NCBI RefSeq assembly: GCF_000526375.1
Contig: NZ_JAFY01000007.1
Span: 868,001-932,000, forward strand
Source of the DNA: Aminiphilus circumscriptus DSM 16581
GTDB lineage: Bacteria > Synergistota > Synergistia > Synergistales > Aminiphilaceae
Reading direction: 5' to 3'
Length of the DNA stretch: 64,000 nucleotides
Shown here: positions 36,192 through 48,551 of the stretch, piece by piece
Position numbering within the stretch: position 1 is the stretch's first letter
How the letters are laid out: the number at the start of each line of letters is the position of its first letter
Notes under the pieces: model-generated
Seen by the model: only the letters and a program-made list of their open reading frames with translations
Databases searched by the model: none
Told to the model about the DNA's origin: nothing
Position numbers and translations under genes: made by a program

Positions 36192-36833
36192 ATGAACGAC
36201 AAGACCGACGCGGGCCAACGCGACGCGTTCCGGACGGACGTGCTTCGGGAGATCTGCAACATCGGCGCGGGAAATGCCGCCACCGCCCTGTCCAAACTCA
36301 TGAACCGTCGCGTGGACATGCGCATCCTCCGGGTGCTTGCCCTGCCCTTCAACGACATCGTGGAATACGCCGGCGGCGCCGAGAACATCGTCGCCGCCGT
36401 GTTTGCCCGCTTCGAGGGCTCCCTGTCGGGCAACGTGCTCTTCGCCGCGGACGAACAGGAAGCCAGGCACCTGATTCTCGCCCTCACGGGAACGGAACAG
36501 GAGGGGTTCTCTCCTCTGGCCTGCTCGGTGATCCAGGAGATCGGTAACATCCTCATCGGCTCCTACCTGACGGCGCTCTCGGATTTCCTCGGAATGGAGC
36601 TGCGCCCCACCGTGCCATCCCTCGCGGTAGACATGGCGGGGGCCATCCTCAGCTTCAGCCTCATGGAGATCGGCCGGACCTCCGACACGGCCATCATGAT
36701 CGACGCCGGCCTGGGTACGGAGGACGCCCCTCCCAGCGAGGAGCGGACGAGCCGCATCTTCCTCCTCCCCGATCCCGAATCGTTCGAGACGATCTTCATC
36801 GCCCTTGGAGTCGCGGACCATGGCAAAGATTAA
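36192..36833 (+). CDS. cheC: CheC family CheY-P phosphatase
   Basis: 213 residues with both CheC/FliY active-site motifs: EICNIGAGNAATALS (Glu20, Asn23) and EIGNILIGSYLTAL (Glu116, Asn119). CheC dephosphorylates CheY-P and is stimulated by CheD. The ATG at 36192 follows GGGAACGG; a longer frame from 36117 lies inside the hemerythrin gene. Its last 14 bases overlap cheD. No CheA, CheY or receptor gene is in the window. Confidence 0.92.
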   Translation: MNDKTDAGQRDAFRTDVLREICNIGAGNAATALSKLMNRRVDMRILRVLALPFNDIVEYAGGAENIVAAVFARFEGSLSGNVLFAADEQEARHLILALTGTEQEGFSPLACSVIQEIGNILIGSYLTALSDFLGMELRPTVPSLAVDMAGAILSFSLMEIGRTSDTAIMIDAGLGTEDAPPSEERTSRIFLLPDPESFETIFIALGVADHGKD

Positions 36834-37305
36834 GGTCGGCATCGCGGAACTTGCCGTAGCCCGCTTCCCCGATTCGGTGACCACCCTCGGCCTCGGCTCC
36901 TGCGTCGGCGTGGCCATCTACGACGAGACAAAGCGAATCGCCGGACTGGTGCACATCATGCTCCCCTCCATGGATCTGGCAAAAGGGGCAGAGTTCAACC
37001 GCGCCAAATTCGCCGACTCGGGCATCCCCCAGTTGCTGGAGATGATGCTCCGGGCCGGAGCGCTCGGGCGACGCCTCACGGCGAAGATCGCCGGAGGAGC
37101 GCAGATGTTCAACTTCTCCGACAAGGAGAATTCGGTGCGCATTGGGTCGAGAAACGTGGAGGCCTGCAAGAGGACACTTCAAAACCTGGGAATTCCTCTT
37201 CGTGCGGAGGACACGGGGGGCAGTTTCGGACGCACCGTGGAGATTTTTTCCGAGACGGGGCTCTACGAAATCCGCGCCGTCGGTAGGAACAAAAAGATCA
37301 TCTGA
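36820..37305 (+). CDS. cheD: CheD chemoreceptor glutamine deamidase
   Basis: 161 residues. Catalytic Cys28 and His45 lie in LGSCVGV and LVHIMLP, with the third active-site region DTGGSFGR. CheD deamidates receptor glutamines and, bound to CheC, raises its phosphatase activity; co-transcription with an overlapping start agrees with that partnership. The overlap suggests translational coupling. Confidence 0.93.
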   Translation: MAKIKVGIAELAVARFPDSVTTLGLGSCVGVAIYDETKRIAGLVHIMLPSMDLAKGAEFNRAKFADSGIPQLLEMMLRAGALGRRLTAKIAGGAQMFNFSDKENSVRIGSRNVEACKRTLQNLGIPLRAEDTGGSFGRTVEIFSETGLYEIRAVGRNKKII

Positions 37306-37341
37306 ACCCGGAAATCCGTCCCGCACTCCCGAACACGCCGG

Positions 37342-37366
37342 AGCCGGAGAGCACCTTCTCCGGGCT
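37342..37366 (+). terminator. Probable terminator after cheD
   Basis: Stem AGCCGGAGA (37342-37350) with TCTCCGGGCT (37357-37366), one bulged G, followed by GGACTCTTCTCCC. It lies 37 bases after the cheD stop in the region convergent with mutL. No long U-tract. Confidence 0.45.
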
Positions 37367-37604
37367 GGACTCTTCTCCCGGCTCCCAAGCATGGCAGCAG
37401 AACCCCTTCGTGCAGTGGCATCGTCGTCAGGCGTGCTCCCGAACTCCAAAGCATTTCGAAAGCCGCGCAGCGGCTACGAACACCAGTGTCGTTTCACGCG
37501 ACACACCGCACGGGGAGCCCTCTCTCCGGATCTCGAAGGGGCTTCCGCCCCCACCTCCCGGATCACCGGGAAGGAACGTTCCCGCCCCAGGATCCCGGAG
37601 AACA

Positions 37605-39512
37605 TCACGCCCTTCCGAAAAAGCGCTCCAGAGCGAAACGGGAGAGGCGCAGCAGGGTGGGGCGTCCGTGGGGACATGTCTCGGGCTCTTCGCAGGCAAA
37701 AAGCGCATCGAGCAGGGCGAAGAGTTCCCGTTCGTCCAGGACATCACCGAGCGTGACCGAGCGTTTGCAGGCCATGGTGGCCCAGACGCGCCACAGGGGC
37801 GAGCACGGATCTCCCCCCCCTCCGTCTTCCTCCGCCGCGTCCAGGGCCTCCAGCGTCCCCCGAAGCAGTGGAACCGGCGGCACTCCCTCGTCCCCGAGGC
37901 AGAAGGGCACCTCCGCGAGCAGTAGCACTCCCTCGTCGTGCAGAAAGGCAAACCCCAGCTCCTCCAGGGCTTCCCGGTGCTCCTCAGCCCGCAGCGCCAG
38001 CGACGGCGGCAGCGCGGGCGGCAGGGCCAGGGGCTGCCGCCGGGTTCCCGCCCGGGCGAGACGGCGGATCTTTTCGTAGTGAACCCGCTCCTGTGCGGCG
38101 TGGGGGTCCACCAGCAAAAGCCCATCCTGGTCCTCCACCAGCACGTACCCGGCCCGCATACGCCCCAGAAGGGAAAACCGCCCCGCCTCCGCCGGAGGAA
38201 GGGAACTGGGCTTTTTCGATTCGGATTGCTCCGCCCAATGCCCTTCCGGTTCTTCCAACTCCGGCTTCCGCTCCGGGAAAAGACCCGGGGCGGACTCCAC
38301 CGGAAGGGAAAGGAGATGGCCCGCAACGGGCGAAGCCACCCGGAACCGCTCCGGGACCTCCCTGTCGGAACGTCTCACACCTTCTCCCTGGCCAAAGCCG
38401 GAATAGGGGTCGTCGTACCACCGCCACGGGGAGTGCGTCGCACCATCCTCGTTTCGGAGTCCCTTTCGGAACACATCCGCCGTCGAGCTTTTGGGAAAAG
38501 CCCTTTCCGCGTTCGTCCCCGAAACCCATTCCGCCCCACCGTCGAGGGGAACCTCCGGAGCGAATCGGAAACCCTCGGCAGCGCTCCGGAGCAGGCGGAA
38601 TACCTGCCCGGCATTGCGGAAGCGCACCTCCGTCTTCGCGGGATGGATGTTCACGTCCACCTCTTCCGGAGGTAATGACAGAAGAACCAGCCAGTTACCG
38701 CCACCCCCTTGGGCGAGGGCGGCCCGGACGGCTCTGTCGGCAAAGCGGCGCCCGTTCACGAAGGAAATCACCTCCGCCCGGGAAGCTCCCGGCAGGGGCT
38801 GGAACCACAGCTCCGCCGCGGAGGAATCCATGCGGAGACGGCGCATCCGCAGCGGCGGCGAGGGACCCCAGATCTGTCCGAGCAGAAGATCCCGCCGCCC
38901 GTCTCCGGAGGAGGCGAAGAGGCGCCGTCCGTCGGAGAAGAGAAGGAACGACACGCCGGGATAGGCGAGGGCGTACTCCCGAAGGACCGTGGCGACCCGG
39001 CGGACCTCTCCCGCAGCGCTCTTGAGAAACTTGCGCCGGGCGGGGAGATTGAAGAAAAGATCCTCCACCTGCACCCGTGTTCCCTCGGGGCAGGATACCT
39101 CTCCCTCGAAGAGGATCTTTCCCTCGGCGATACGGAGAATACCCCCCTCTCCGGATCGGCCGCGCTCGCGGCTCCGGATCTCCAGCCGCGCCACCGCAGC
39201 CAGACTGGCCAGAGCTTCTCCCCGGTAGCCAAGGGTGGCAATGCGCTCCAGGTCGTCCACGGTGGTGAGCTTGCTCGTGGCGTAGCGCTCCACCGCGAGA
39301 GGAAGTTCCTCCCGGGGAATGCCCAGACCATCGTCCTCCACCACGAGGGAGCGCCGCCCTCCCTCCTCAAGAAAGACGGCAATCCGCGTCGCCGCTGCAT
39401 CGAGAGCGTTTTCGAGAAGCTCCTTCACCGCCGAGGCGGGGCGTTCGATGACCTCTCCCGCGGCGACCCTGGAGGCCACCAGCGCCTCCAGTCTGCGAAT
39501 CGCGACCCTCAT
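37605..39512 (-). CDS. mutL: DNA mismatch repair protein MutL, endonuclease-type
   Basis: 635 residues. The GHKL ATPase domain has VASRVAAGEVIERPASAVKE, ELLENALDA and TLGYRGEAL, followed by GTRVQVEDLFFNLPAR and NIHPAKTEVRF. The C-terminal domain carries the metal-binding motif as DPHAAQERVHYE (canonical DQHAx2Ex4E, with Pro for Gln), plus ACKRSV and CPHGRPT. It is therefore the nicking type found in bacteria without MutH. The linker (about 330-440) is Pro/Glu-rich. The start overlaps the mutS stop (ATGA). Confidence 0.95.
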   Translation of the reverse strand: MRVAIRRLEALVASRVAAGEVIERPASAVKELLENALDAAATRIAVFLEEGGRRSLVVEDDGLGIPREELPLAVERYATSKLTTVDDLERIATLGYRGEALASLAAVARLEIRSRERGRSGEGGILRIAEGKILFEGEVSCPEGTRVQVEDLFFNLPARRKFLKSAAGEVRRVATVLREYALAYPGVSFLLFSDGRRLFASSGDGRRDLLLGQIWGPSPPLRMRRLRMDSSAAELWFQPLPGASRAEVISFVNGRRFADRAVRAALAQGGGGNWLVLLSLPPEEVDVNIHPAKTEVRFRNAGQVFRLLRSAAEGFRFAPEVPLDGGAEWVSGTNAERAFPKSSTADVFRKGLRNEDGATHSPWRWYDDPYSGFGQGEGVRRSDREVPERFRVASPVAGHLLSLPVESAPGLFPERKPELEEPEGHWAEQSESKKPSSLPPAEAGRFSLLGRMRAGYVLVEDQDGLLLVDPHAAQERVHYEKIRRLARAGTRRQPLALPPALPPSLALRAEEHREALEELGFAFLHDEGVLLLAEVPFCLGDEGVPPVPLLRGTLEALDAAEEDGGGGDPCSPLWRVWATMACKRSVTLGDVLDERELFALLDALFACEEPETCPHGRPTLLRLSRFALERFFGRA

Positions 39513-42316
39513 GGAGCACCCTCCTCCAGAGCAGAGCGGCTCTTCTCTCGGAGCCGGTAGAGCACCTCCAGGGCCTGGAGGGGCGTCATGGAATCCGGAT
39601 CGAGGAGGGCCAACTCCTCGAGCACGGCGTCCTTTGCGGCGTCCAGGAGCGAGAGCTGACGCATCCGCCCGCGCCCCTGTCCGAGGGCAGCCCGCGACGC
39701 TTCCGGCCAGGCGGCTCCGTCCGGAAACGCTCCGGCCCAGCCCTCACCGCCGGGAACGACCCGACGGGTCTCGAACTCCCGGAGCAGCTCCCGGGAGCGA
39801 CGGAGCACCGTCTCGGGAATGCCCGCGAGACGGGCCACCTCGATGCCGTAGGAACGATCCGCCGGGCGGGGCACTACCCGATGGAGGAAGGTCACACCCT
39901 CCGCCGTCTCCTCCACGGCCATGCTGCAGTTCGTGATCTCCCTGTGCCGCTCCGCGAGCGCGGTGAGTTCGTGGAAATGAGTGGCGAAAAGCACCTTTGG
40001 CCTTGCACCGCAGGGGGTGAGGAGATATTCCAGCACGGCCCAGGCGATACTCATGCCGTCGTAGGTGGAGGTCCCCCGACCGATCTCGTCCAGGACGACG
40101 AAGCTCCGGTCCGTCACGTTGTGGAGAATGCCCGCGGTCTCCACCATCTCCACCATGAAGGTGGAGAGCCCCCGGTCCAACTCGTCCCGAGCGCCAATGC
40201 GGGTAAAAATCCGGTCCGTAAGCCCCACCTCTGCCCTTTCCGCGGGAACGAAGCTCCCCATCTGGGCCATGAGGATAAGCAGTGCCGCCATGCGGAGGTA
40301 GGTTGACTTGCCCGCCATGTTCGGTCCCGTGACCACGGCAATGCGCACGCCGTCGCCGTCGAGGAGCACGTCGTTAGGGGTGAAGGAGCGATTTCCCAGA
40401 GCCACCTCCACCACGGGATGGCGCGCTCCGTGCAGGGCAAGGCGCGTTCCTTCCGTCACGAGGGGACGCACGTACCCCCGCTCCCAGGCCACGTCCGCAA
40501 GGGAAGCCGTGGCGTCCAGGGCCGCCAGAGCACGCCCCAGCTCCTGCACACACGATCCAGCCTCCAGGGTGACCCGGATCAGTTCCTCATAGAGGGCGCT
40601 CTCCCGGGCGGCAATCCGCTCGGAGGAACTGCGCATCCGCTCCTCGAAGACGGCAAGTTCCTCCGTGACGAACCGCTCGCCCCCCACGAGGGTCTGTTTC
40701 CGGCTGTACTCGGGGGGAATGTTCTCCAGGTTCGCCCGGCTGATCTCGATGTAATACCCGAAGACCTTGTTGTACCCCACTTTCAGGGACTTGATCCCCC
40801 GGAGTTCCCGCTCCCGGGCGGCGTAGTCCCGGAGCCATTCCTCACCGCCCCGGGCAACACACCGCCACTCGTCCAGCTCCGGATCGGCCCCGTCCCGGAT
40901 GACGCCTCCGGCGTGCACCAGTCGGGGCGGATCGTCCGCCAGAGTTTTCAGTGTCTCCGCCAGCGGTGCGAGGTCCGGAACGGCCCGCAGGAGTTTTCCC
41001 ACCTCCCGGGCCGCGCAGAGGGCCACCAGGCCGGGAAAGGCCGCCAGGGTGTCCCGGATGGCCGCCAGGTCCCGGGGCGTACCCACCCGGAGGCTCAGCC
41101 GCCCAAGGGCGCGCTCCACGTCGCGGCATGCTCCCAGGACATCCCGGACGGCCCGGAGGAGCGCCGGGTCCTCCGTCAAGGAGGCCACGGCGTCCTGCCG
41201 TTTCCGGATTTCCTCCACAGAGCGCAAAGGGCGCAGGATCCACTCCCGGAGACAGCGCTTTCCCATAGGTGTACTGCAGCGATTCAGGACGGCGAAGAGG
41301 GAGAGCCCGTCCCCTTCCACAAGATCGAGGTTCCGCACAGTGGTGACGTCCAAATGGAGAAAAAGTCCCGAGTGAAGGGGGCGGAGGCGCCACACGTGCC
41401 GGGCGGCACTGAAGTGGGTCTCTTCCAGGTAGTCCAGGACTACCCGGGCGCATCCCGCGGCGGCGTCGCCGGGGAGAACGCCGTGGGCGGCGAGGCTCGC
41501 CACGGCAAAACGGGCGGCGAGGCGCTCCTCTCCCGCGGCGGGGTCAAAGTGGTTCCGCGCCAGAAGGCGCTGGGGTACTCGGGCAATCTGCTCGCGAATG
41601 CGCCCGGGAAGACGCTCCAGTGTTCCCCTCGGCAGCAGGATCTCCTGGGGAACGAAGGTTGCCAGAAGGGATGCTGCTTCATTCTCCGACACCGTTCCCG
41701 CTTCGAGAGAGCCTGTTCCCGGCGCAAGCAGCGCCAGGGCAATGCCCCCGTCCCCCGCAGGAGCGAGCGCGGCGAGGCGCCCCTCTCCGGAGGGGTCCTC
41801 GGGAACGTAAGTTCCTGGAGTCACCACCCGGACGACGCTCCGCTCCACCAGGGTACGCCCATCCGGCTCCGTCACCTGGTCACAGAGCGCAACGGAGAAT
41901 CCCTCCCGGACGAGCTTGCTCAGGTAGCTCTCCACGGCGTGGAAGGGAACGCCCGCCATGGGAATCTTCTTCTCCGGGTCCCGGGCGGTGAGAGTGATGT
42001 CCAGCACCGCCGAGGCGGTCCTCGCGTCGTCGAAGAAGAGTTCGAAGAAGTCCCCCATGCGGAAGAAGAGAAGGCAGCCGGGATAGCGCTCCTTCCAGAA
42101 GAGATACTGTTCCAGCATGGGAGTGCGCTTGATGTCCGGGGGAAGGACGGGGATCTTCCCCCCGCTCGGAGCGTCCGACAACGCAGACAGCTCCCGCAGG
42201 AGAGAGGAACCTTCTCCGCATTCCGTTCCGTTCCGCACCGTCACGAAACCCTCTTCTTCCGCAGGTGTCGTATCACGCCCCGCCCCGTCGCAGTCCTCGG
42301 CGTTTCCGTTCCTCAT
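39509..42316 (-). CDS. mutS: DNA mismatch repair protein MutS
   Basis: 935 residues. The mismatch-recognition motif FFRMGDFFELF lies near residue 85. The ATPase domain has Walker A GPNMAGKST (about 665), FVVLDEIGRGTSTYDG and FATHFHEL. The C-terminal tail has the tetramerisation-region motif LALLDPDSMTPLQALEVLYRL. About 60 residues precede the usual start of the family (TPMLEQYLFWKERYPG). The ATG at 42316 overlaps the ruvX stop (ATGA), which favours this start; a shorter start inside the extension cannot be excluded. Confidence 0.95.
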   Translation of the reverse strand: MRNGNAEDCDGAGRDTTPAEEEGFVTVRNGTECGEGSSLLRELSALSDAPSGGKIPVLPPDIKRTPMLEQYLFWKERYPGCLLFFRMGDFFELFFDDARTASAVLDITLTARDPEKKIPMAGVPFHAVESYLSKLVREGFSVALCDQVTEPDGRTLVERSVVRVVTPGTYVPEDPSGEGRLAALAPAGDGGIALALLAPGTGSLEAGTVSENEAASLLATFVPQEILLPRGTLERLPGRIREQIARVPQRLLARNHFDPAAGEERLAARFAVASLAAHGVLPGDAAAGCARVVLDYLEETHFSAARHVWRLRPLHSGLFLHLDVTTVRNLDLVEGDGLSLFAVLNRCSTPMGKRCLREWILRPLRSVEEIRKRQDAVASLTEDPALLRAVRDVLGACRDVERALGRLSLRVGTPRDLAAIRDTLAAFPGLVALCAAREVGKLLRAVPDLAPLAETLKTLADDPPRLVHAGGVIRDGADPELDEWRCVARGGEEWLRDYAARERELRGIKSLKVGYNKVFGYYIEISRANLENIPPEYSRKQTLVGGERFVTEELAVFEERMRSSSERIAARESALYEELIRVTLEAGSCVQELGRALAALDATASLADVAWERGYVRPLVTEGTRLALHGARHPVVEVALGNRSFTPNDVLLDGDGVRIAVVTGPNMAGKSTYLRMAALLILMAQMGSFVPAERAEVGLTDRIFTRIGARDELDRGLSTFMVEMVETAGILHNVTDRSFVVLDEIGRGTSTYDGMSIAWAVLEYLLTPCGARPKVLFATHFHELTALAERHREITNCSMAVEETAEGVTFLHRVVPRPADRSYGIEVARLAGIPETVLRRSRELLREFETRRVVPGGEGWAGAFPDGAAWPEASRAALGQGRGRMRQLSLLDAAKDAVLEELALLDPDSMTPLQALEVLYRLREKSRSALEEGAP

Positions 42317-42737
42317 GGGGCACCCCCGCGCTCCCGGAGCCGGTCCAGATACCCCTGCAGCAGCACCGTCGCGGCGATCTTGTCCACATGCCCCTTCCGC
42401 TTCTCCCGGGAGACGTCCGCCTCCAGCAGCACCTGAGAGGCCGTCACAGTGGTGAAGCGCTCGTCCCAGGTGGCGATCTCCAAGTCGGGATAGCGGCGGC
42501 GCAGCTTCTTTGCCAGAGTGTGAATCCGCTTCGCCTCGGGACCTTCCTCGCCGGTGGTGCGCACAGGAAGCCCCAGGACGATGACCTGCACCCCATAGGC
42601 CGCCACGGTCTTGTCGAGTTCGGTGAGCCAGTCCCCCCCCGCGGCGAAGACGGCGATCCCCTGGGCAAAGCTGCCCAGGGGGTCGCTCACGGCAACTCCG
42701 ATACGGACGGTCCCGACATCGAGTGCGAGAATGCGTT

Positions 42738-42741
<4 letters not shown>
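42313..42741 (-). CDS. ruvX: RuvX/YqgF Holliday junction resolvase-like protein
   Basis: 142-residue RNase H-fold protein of the YqgF family, implicated in pre-16S rRNA 5' end processing. Active-site acidic residues are in LALDVGTVRIGVA, WDERFTT and VDKIAAT. It sits between alaS and mutS with ATGA overlaps at both ends; alaS-yqgF adjacency is common in bacteria. Confidence 0.93.
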
Positions 42742-45383
<2,642 letters not shown>

Positions 45384-45496
45384 GGTTTTGTCACCTCTTC
45401 CGAAAGTTCTGTCGTTGTGTCTTCCGTTACCTCTCCTCGCCGTTTTGTCGCGGTGTCCTCCACGACCCCTTCTTCCGCGAAGAGCCCCTTGCCGCC

Positions 45497-46786
45497 TTAA
45501 ATCTCAAGCAGTTCCCGCCGGGCGCTCCGCGAGGCCGCGAGGATTTCCTCCGCGTCCAGGGTGGGGAAACAGCCGTTCTGGTAGACCCATTTCCCCGCCA
45601 CCATGGTGCCCGTCACATCCATGGCGCTTCCCGCGTAGACGAGATACTGGACGAGGTTGCCCTCGTTCCATCCCACGTAGTGGGGTGCGTCCAGATCCAC
45701 CAGCACCAGATCCGCCTGCCACCCCTCCCGGATGAGTCCCACGTCGCTGAAGCCGAGGGCCCGGGCTCCTTCAAGGGTGGCCATGCGGAGCACGTCCCGG
45801 GCGGGAATGGCCGTGCAGTCTCGCCGACATCCCTTGTGGAGGAGCGCCGTCATGCGCATCTCTCCCCACACGTCGAGACGGTTGTTGCTCGCCGCGCCGT
45901 CCGTCCCGAGGGCCACGTGGACGCCCGCCCGGAGCATCTCCGGAACGGGGGCGATGCCGCTGCCCAACTTGAGGTTGCTCGAAGGGTTGTGCACCACCGT
46001 GAGATTGTTCCGGGCGATGCGGGGAAGCGCCTCGGGGTCGAACCACACGCCGTGGGCGAGGACCGCGAAGGGAGCGTCGAGGATGCCCGTCTCCTCCAGC
46101 AAGTCCACGGGATCCCGTTTCAGTTGCTCAAGAATGTATCCCTTTTCCCATTCCGTTTCAAGCCAGTGGATGTGCACGCCCACCCCGAGTTCCCGGGCGG
46201 CGTCGGTGACGACCCGGAGCTGTTCCGGAGAGAGCGTGTAAGGCGCGTGGGGGCCGAGCTGAACGGAGATGAGCCCTTCCCTGCCGTGCCAGTTCCGGAC
46301 GAGATCACAGGCGTTCTCCAGGCGATCTCCGATGCCTTCCTCCCCGGCGGAGATGATGCCCCGGCAGAGCCCCGCTCGGACTCCCGCATCGAGGGCCGCC
46401 TGGGCGGTCTGTTCCATCTCGAAGTACATGTCTCCGAAGCAAGTGACACCTCCGGAAACCATTTCGAGAAGCGCCTGTTTCGTCCCCCAGGCAAAGTGCT
46501 CCCGACGGAGCCTGGCCTCCACGGGCCAGATGGATTTCTGCAGCCAGTCCATAAGGGGCTTTTCCTCGCCAAGGCCGCGCAGGAGCACCATCACCGCGTG
46601 GGTATGGGCATTCACCAGGCCGGGGATGATCGCGGTCTTTCCGTAGCATTCCACCACGTTCTCTCCTGTCCCCTTCCCCGCAGGAAGGACCGCCGCGATA
46701 CGGCCGCCCTCGACGGCCACGTCGGCGAAACGGGCTCTCTCGCTTTCACCATCGAGAACAACCACGTGACGCAGCAACAGACCCAT
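45497..46786 (-). CDS. mtaD: 5-methylthioadenosine/S-adenosylhomocysteine deaminase (amidohydrolase)
   Basis: 429-residue metal-dependent amidohydrolase. Metal ligands: NAHTHAVM (His61, His63), HIHWLETEWEKG, LAHGVWFD and the Asp of LGTDGAASNN. The HxxE-type helix and SNLKLGSG are typical of the MTA/SAH deaminase group, which converts MTA to methylthioinosine and SAH to inosylhomocysteine. Guanine deaminase and chlorohydrolase relatives look similar, but the neighbouring ahcY supports MTA/SAH. AAGGTGG precedes the ATG at 46786. Confidence 0.88.
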   Translation of the reverse strand: MGLLLRHVVVLDGESERARFADVAVEGGRIAAVLPAGKGTGENVVECYGKTAIIPGLVNAHTHAVMVLLRGLGEEKPLMDWLQKSIWPVEARLRREHFAWGTKQALLEMVSGGVTCFGDMYFEMEQTAQAALDAGVRAGLCRGIISAGEEGIGDRLENACDLVRNWHGREGLISVQLGPHAPYTLSPEQLRVVTDAARELGVGVHIHWLETEWEKGYILEQLKRDPVDLLEETGILDAPFAVLAHGVWFDPEALPRIARNNLTVVHNPSSNLKLGSGIAPVPEMLRAGVHVALGTDGAASNNRLDVWGEMRMTALLHKGCRRDCTAIPARDVLRMATLEGARALGFSDVGLIREGWQADLVLVDLDAPHYVGWNEGNLVQYLVYAGSAMDVTGTMVAGKWVYQNGCFPTLDAEEILAASRSARRELLEI

Positions 46787-47088
46787 GACGAACGACCACC
46801 TTTCCTCTCCGGCTTCCGGGCCTCCTCAGGCCCTGGGGAAATTTCCCAGGGAATGCCCGCTTTCTTCGAGAGCATCGCGGCCTCTTGCGGCACGGCACCG
46901 GCAACACCCTTCGCAAACGCTCTCCCGCCTCTTCTCGAAAGAGAATGCACACGACTCATTCCCGAAGCGCTCCGGGAGTTCCCGCCTCTGGCATCGCTTC
47001 CGACGCAAGGTGACCTTCCCTCGGAACCGCTCCTTCCGGTCGCGGTGCGGGCGCGCGTTCGGGCGCAGAAAGCCCGAACGCGCGCCGC
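46787..47088. other. Intergenic region between ahcY and mtaD
   Basis: 302 bp without a credible gene. It contains a palindrome CCCTGGGGAAATTTCCCAGGG (46831-46851) and the strong GC-rich hairpin at 47050-47086 listed separately. mtaD may be transcribed through from ahcY or have its own promoter here; no clear -35/-10 pair was found. Confidence 0.5.
47050..47086. terminator. Strong GC-rich hairpin after ahcY
   Basis: Perfect 15-bp stem, GGCGCGCGTTCGGGC (47050-47064) with its complement at 47072-47086, loop GCAGAAA, two bases past the ahcY stop. No U-tract follows on either strand, so it could be a terminator aided by other factors or an mRNA 3'-end stabiliser. Confidence 0.55.
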
Positions 47089-48336
47089 CTAGTCTTCCTT
47101 CCAGCTGTCGAGGTAGAGTCGCTGCTCCTCCGTCAGCTCGTCCAGAGCAATGCCAAGGCTCTCCAGCTTGAGCCGGCCCACCTGCAGATCCAGCTCCTCC
47201 GGCACATTGCTCACCCCCGGGGCGAGTCGGGTGGTCCAGATATAGAGCGCAGACAGGAGCTGCACGGCGAAGCTGAGATCCATGATCTCCACGGGGTGGC
47301 CATCGCCGGCGGCGAGATTCACCAGCCGTCCCTCGCCGAGCAGGTGGAGGTGCCGTCCATCCTTGAGCACATAGGTCCGCACGTTGGGGCGAAAGCTCTC
47401 CCACCTCTCCGACAGTCCCTCCAGATCGGGAATGGAGATCTCCACATCGAAGTGCCCCGCGTTGGCCAGAATCGCGCCGTCCTTCATGACCGCCATGTGC
47501 TCACCCCGAATCACCCGGGTGTTCCCCGTGACGGTGACGAAGACATCCCCCAGGCGAGCCGCCTCCATCATGGGAGCAACGTGATGTCCATCCATGAGGG
47601 CCTCCAGAGCACGGTGGGGATCCACTTCCACCACCACCACCGTGGCGCCCATCCCCCGGGCTCTCGTGGCGACACCCTTGCCGCACCAACCGTACCCCGC
47701 AACAACCACGGTACGGCCCGCAATGAGCAGATTCGTGGTACGCAGCAGCGCGTCGAGAACGGACTGCCCCGTTCCGTACCGGTTGTCGAAAAGATATTTG
47801 CTGTAGGCGTCGTTCACGGCGATCATGGGAAACTGGAGACGTCCCTCCCGATCCAGAGCGCGCAGGCGCTTCACCCCCGTGGTGGTCTCCTCGCAGCCGC
47901 CCCGGATACGGGGGATCAGCTCGGGAAACTCCTCGTGAACCATGGCGACCAGGTCGCACCCGTCGTCGATGAGCACGTCCGCGCCGCCGCGCAACGCATC
48001 CCGAAGGGAATCGAAATACTCCTCGGAAGTCATGCCCCGCCTGCTGAACACGTGCACACCCTCCTCCACCAGGGCAGCGCACACGTCGTCCTGGGTGGAG
48101 AGAGGATTGCTTCCCGCAGCGACCACCTCCGCACCCAGCTCCTTCAGGGTCCGGAGCAGGCAGGCCGTCTTGGCCTCCAGGTGGAGACAGGCAACGAGGC
48201 GACATCCCACAAGGGGTTTCTCGTCCCGGTATTTCTTCGCTAGCAGCGAAAGGACCGGCATGTATTGCCAGGCCCAGCGGATCTTGTTCGCCCCGGAGGG
48301 AGCGAGGGAAGGATCGGCGATACGGCTTGTCGTCAT
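47089..48336 (-). CDS. ahcY: Adenosylhomocysteinase
   Basis: NAD-dependent enzyme splitting S-adenosylhomocysteine into adenosine and homocysteine, relieving inhibition of methyltransferases. 415 residues, the short type seen in thermophiles and archaea. Motifs: ETTTGVKRL, AVNDAYSKYLFDNRYGTGQS, the NAD fingerprint GYGWCGKG, and NAGHFDVEI. AAGGAGG precedes the ATG by seven bases. It lies in the same orientation as the Synergist-CTERM protein and mtaD. Confidence 0.95.
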   Translation of the reverse strand: MTTSRIADPSLAPSGANKIRWAWQYMPVLSLLAKKYRDEKPLVGCRLVACLHLEAKTACLLRTLKELGAEVVAAGSNPLSTQDDVCAALVEEGVHVFSRRGMTSEEYFDSLRDALRGGADVLIDDGCDLVAMVHEEFPELIPRIRGGCEETTTGVKRLRALDREGRLQFPMIAVNDAYSKYLFDNRYGTGQSVLDALLRTTNLLIAGRTVVVAGYGWCGKGVATRARGMGATVVVVEVDPHRALEALMDGHHVAPMMEAARLGDVFVTVTGNTRVIRGEHMAVMKDGAILANAGHFDVEISIPDLEGLSERWESFRPNVRTYVLKDGRHLHLLGEGRLVNLAAGDGHPVEIMDLSFAVQLLSALYIWTTRLAPGVSNVPEELDLQVGRLKLESLGIALDELTEEQRLYLDSWKED

Positions 48337-48551
48337 GGCGTTTCCTCCTTGAATGCGTTCATGGCTTTCGCAACGGCTTCACAAAAGTGTTACAAGAGCT
48401 TCAGCAGGTCCTTCAAGCGTTCCGCCACCGCTTTCGGACGTCGTAGATTCCACAGATGACTCCAGCAGCGGAGGTCTCTTCAAAAAAGGAAAAGCGAGAC
48501 GGAGACGCAACATGCGTTTCCGCTCCGGCGGGCGCCTTCCGACGAAATTCG

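Noticed and set aside
40418-42436. 672-codon plus-strand open frame opposite mutS
   Set aside because: No motif or ribosome binding site, and fully antisense to MutS.
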